A DNA stretch of 8,945 nt from Actinomycetes bacterium (lineage in GTDB: Bacteria > Actinomycetota > Actinomycetes > JAHEKZ01). The stretch is from the NCBI GenBank assembly GCA_027117675.1, contig JAJAYM010000112.1, positions 1 to 8,945 of the forward strand, in the 5' to 3' direction. Below, one piece after another: positions 7,171-8,945 of the stretch; position 1 is the stretch's first letter; every line of letters starts with the position of its first letter. The notes under the pieces are model-generated. The model was not told where the DNA came from. It ran no database searches and was given only the letters and a program-made list of their open reading frames with translations. Both the position numbers and the translations under genes were made by a program.

Positions 7171-7715
7171 GATGTTCGCTTCCCGGTGCTAGCGGGGTCC
7201 GCGACGTTCGGCTGATCAAACTCACCGGCGTAGTAGTTCCGTTCAGAGGTGCCGGCCGCCATGGAATGGGGCGGTGGCTCCATCCCCGATGTCAACGGGG
7301 CAAGCAAGTCCTGCTTCTCGAAGATGAGGTCGGCACGGTTGTTGTCGGCTAGCTCATACTCATGACTCATCGTCAGCGCGCGCGTAGGACATGCCTCTAG
7401 GCACATCCCGCAGAAGATGCAGCGCAGATAGTTGATTTGGTAGACGCTCCCGTACCTCTCACCTGGCGAGAAGCGCGCGTCATCGGAATTTTCTGCTCCT
7501 TCGACATAGATGGCGTCGGCCGGGCACGCCCAAGCGCACAACTCACAGCCGATGCAACGCTCCAAGCCGTCGGAGTACCGGTTGAGCACATGCCGCCCGT
7601 GGAAGCGCGGCACCATCGGCTTGCGCTCCTCCGGGTACTCCTCGGTCGTCACCTTGCGGAACATCGTGGTGAACGTAACGCCGAAACCCGCTATCGGGTC
7701 AAGGAAACTAGGCAT
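7167..7715 (-). CDS. nuoI: NADH-quinone oxidoreductase subunit I (NuoI), two [4Fe-4S] clusters
   Basis: Peripheral-arm subunit that carries clusters N6a and N6b and relays electrons from the NADH side to the terminal cluster next to the quinone site. It has 182 residues. The two ferredoxin motifs are complete: CIGCELCAWACP with Cys54, 57, 60 and 64, and CIFCGMCLEACP with Cys99, 102, 105 and 109. The N-terminal FGVTFTTMFRKVTTEEYPEE and RFHGRHVLNRY segments are typical of the family. The tail after the second motif (HEYELADNNRADL, later GMEPPPH) is longer than in E. coli in part and resembles actinobacterial forms. The frame is open further upstream, to an ATG at 7808. I chose ATG 7715 because GAGGAG lies 4 nt before it, homology begins there, and the extra 31 residues are Arg-rich and lie wholly over nuoH coding sequence. 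It overlaps nuoH by 8 nt (ATGCCTAG). Confidence 0.97.
   Translation of the reverse strand: MPSFLDPIAGFGVTFTTMFRKVTTEEYPEERKPMVPRFHGRHVLNRYSDGLERCIGCELCAWACPADAIYVEGAENSDDARFSPGERYGSVYQINYLRCIFCGMCLEACPTRALTMSHEYELADNNRADLIFEKQDLLAPLTSGMEPPPHSMAAGTSERNYYAGEFDQPNVADPASTGKRTS
7179..7184 (-). promoter_or_regulatory. Ribosome binding site of nuoJ
   Basis: Minus-strand GGGAAG, 8 nt before the nuoJ ATG and inside the 3' end of nuoI. It is a moderate match, but well spaced. Confidence 0.45.
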
Positions 7716-8945
7716 CGAGCTCCTCTTTCTCCGATCCAGCGGACGCCGCGACCGAAACGGTTGGCGGCTCCTGTCCAGGCAAGGGGGGAACCGGGTGGCC
7801 GCCGGCAAACGGATCGAACGGCGCAGGTTCGTCAGTGCCTTCCTCAGGTCTGCGCCCTGCGACGTAGTCCCAGGCGACGCTGACTACCAGAAGCACGACG
7901 AGGGTCACCGCACCCCAGATCAAGATGTCCCGACGCTCGATCGCCGCCTCGTTCGAGATTGCTCGTACCGTAGCGACGACCGCGATCCAGAGCAGTGAGA
8001 GCGGTATCAGCACCTTCCAGCCCAGCTTCATGAACTGGTCGTATCGCATGCGTGGCAGGGTGCCACGCAACCAGATGAACATGAACATGAAGATCCAGAG
8101 CTTGCCAACGAACCAAAGGACGGGCCACCAACCTTCATTGGCGCCTTCCCAGATCGATCCGCCGAGAGGCCAAGGGGCCTGCCAACCGCCGAGGAAAAGG
8201 GTCGTGGCCAGCGCCGCGACGGTGAACATGTTGATGTACTCGGCGAGGAAGAAGAGAGCAAACTTCAGCGAGCTGTATTCCGTGTGAAACCCGCCGACCA
8301 GCTCTCCTTCGGCCTCCGGCAAGTCGAACGGGGCGCGGTTGGTCTCACCAACCATTGACACCAGGTAAATGAGGAACGAGGGCAGCAGGATGACCGCGAA
8401 CCACAAGCGGTCTTGGGCCGACACAATCTCCGATGTCGACATCGAGCCGGAGTAGAGAAAGACGGCCACAAACGACAGACCCATCGCGATCTCGTAAGAG
8501 ATCACCTGCGCAGACGAGCGCAGCCCACCGAGTAGTGGGTAAGTGGAACCACTGGACCAGCCGGCTAGTAATAGCCCGTACACGCCGATGGACGTGACGG
8601 CCAGCACGTAGAGCACCGAGACCGAAAAGTCGGTCAGCTGTAAGGCAGTCTCGTACCCGAAGACACTGACCACCGGGCCGAACGGGATCACCGCAAAGGC
8701 GAGGAAGCACGTCGTCGCCGAGATGATCGGCGCCAAGATGAAGACCACCTTGTCAGCGGCCGTGGGGATAATGTCCTCCTTGAGCGCCAGCTTGATGCCA
8801 TCGGCGAGCCCCTGCAGCAAACCGAAGGGGCCGACGCGGTTCGGGCCAACCCGCTGCTGCATTCGGGCCACCACTCGTCGCTCGGCCCAGATCATAATCA
8901 GCGTGCTCAGGACGAGGAAGACGAAGATGAAGAGCGCCTTGGCCA
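7708..8945 (-). CDS. nuoH: NADH-quinone oxidoreductase subunit H (NuoH, 5' end outside window)
   Basis: Membrane subunit that forms most of the quinone-binding chamber of complex I and links it to the proton paths. The frame stays open to the right edge, giving 411 residues. It begins inside the first membrane helix (ALFIFVFLVLSTLI), so the ATG at 8895 is internal. Counting from that Met, the marks are: WAERRVVARMQQRVGPNRVG at 3-22, LLQGLADGIKLALKED at 26-41, the SSGSTYPLLGGLRSSAQVI segment at 114-132, the quinone-site loop ETNRAPFDLPEAEGELVGGF at 184-203, FALFFLAEYINMF at 212-224, and RGTLPRMRYDQFMKLGWK at 277-294. After about residue 347 comes a tail of some 49 residues, rich in Pro, Gly and Glu, with FDPFAGGHPVPPLPGQ at 360-375, which I recall from actinobacterial NuoH. 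The stop is TAG, overlapping nuoI by 8 nt. The upstream genes of the peripheral arm should lie to the right. Confidence 0.97.
   Translation of the reverse strand, partial: AKALFIFVFLVLSTLIMIWAERRVVARMQQRVGPNRVGPFGLLQGLADGIKLALKEDIIPTAADKVVFILAPIISATTCFLAFAVIPFGPVVSVFGYETALQLTDFSVSVLYVLAVTSIGVYGLLLAGWSSGSTYPLLGGLRSSAQVISYEIAMGLSFVAVFLYSGSMSTSEIVSAQDRLWFAVILLPSFLIYLVSMVGETNRAPFDLPEAEGELVGGFHTEYSSLKFALFFLAEYINMFTVAALATTLFLGGWQAPWPLGGSIWEGANEGWWPVLWFVGKLWIFMFMFIWLRGTLPRMRYDQFMKLGWKVLIPLSLLWIAVVATVRAISNEAAIERRDILIWGAVTLVVLLVVSVAWDYVAGRRPEEGTDEPAPFDPFAGGHPVPPLPGQEPPTVSVAASAGSEKEELDA
7720..7725 (-). promoter_or_regulatory. Ribosome binding site of nuoI
   Basis: Minus-strand GAGGAG, 4 nt before the ATG at 7715, formed by the Glu-Glu codons near the end of nuoH. 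Spacing is a little short, but the site favours this start over the in-frame ATG at 7808. Confidence 0.6.

Noticed and set aside
6532..7215. A 227-codon plus-strand open frame opposite nuoJ, very rich in His, Asp and Glu
   Set aside because: Looks metal-binding at first sight, but the composition is what the reverse complement of a hydrophobic helical gene gives. It overlaps the whole of nuoJ, which is certain.
7716..7808. N-terminal extension of NuoI by 31 residues from the ATG at 7808
   Set aside because: It would overlap nuoH by about 100 nt, is Arg/Pro-rich and unlike any NuoI N-terminus. The ATG at 7715 has its own GAGGAG site.
8893..8895. ATG at 8895 as the start of nuoH
   Set aside because: The frame continues upstream to the window edge and encodes the expected first membrane helix (FIFVFLVLSTLI) directly before WAERR, so this Met is internal.

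Overview
The window is the distal half of a respiratory complex I (nuo) operon read entirely on the minus strand, followed by a gene for a long-chain polyprenyl diphosphate synthase. In transcription order, from the right edge to the left, the genes are nuoH (5' end outside the window), nuoI, nuoJ, nuoK, nuoL, nuoM, nuoN and a trans-polyprenyl synthase gene (3' end outside the window). There are no RNA genes, mobile elements, CRISPR arrays or sizeable intergenic regions. The longest gap, between nuoK and nuoL, is 61 bases.

The organism is most probably an actinobacterium (Actinomycetota). Four things point there: the extended NuoH C-terminus with an FDPFAGG...PVPPLPGQ block, the long NuoJ tail with a PGVYAQHNAVDTPALLPDG block, the form of NuoM and NuoN, and the polyprenyl synthase directly behind nuoN. 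Base composition looks like about 60% GC, judged by eye from sample lines. That is moderate for the phylum and below Streptomyces-like values. I cannot assign a class from this alone.

Region by region: 7708-8945 encodes the quinone-site membrane subunit NuoH. 7167-7715 encodes the two-[4Fe-4S] ferredoxin-like NuoI. 6385-7170 and 6089-6388 encode the small membrane subunits NuoJ and NuoK. 4093-6027, 2538-4091 and 985-2538 encode the three antiporter-like proton-pumping subunits NuoL, NuoM and NuoN. 1-983 encodes the prenyl synthase. All key ion-path and cluster-ligand residues I looked for are present, so the complex should be functional.

The genes are packed for translational coupling: H/I overlap 8 nt, I/J 4 nt, J/K 4 nt, L/M are 1 nt apart, M/N overlap 1 nt, and N/prenyl synthase are 1 nt apart. 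NuoI would pass electrons from the peripheral arm (genes presumably off the right edge) to quinone bound at the NuoH interface. J, K, L, M and N carry the coupled proton translocation. The prenyl synthase plausibly makes the side chain of the menaquinone that the complex reduces. I see a well-preserved housekeeping operon, not a new system. The points worth a second look are modest: the tight nuoN-prenyl synthase linkage, a 19-codon open frame that bridges the only gap, and lineage-specific tails on NuoH and NuoJ.
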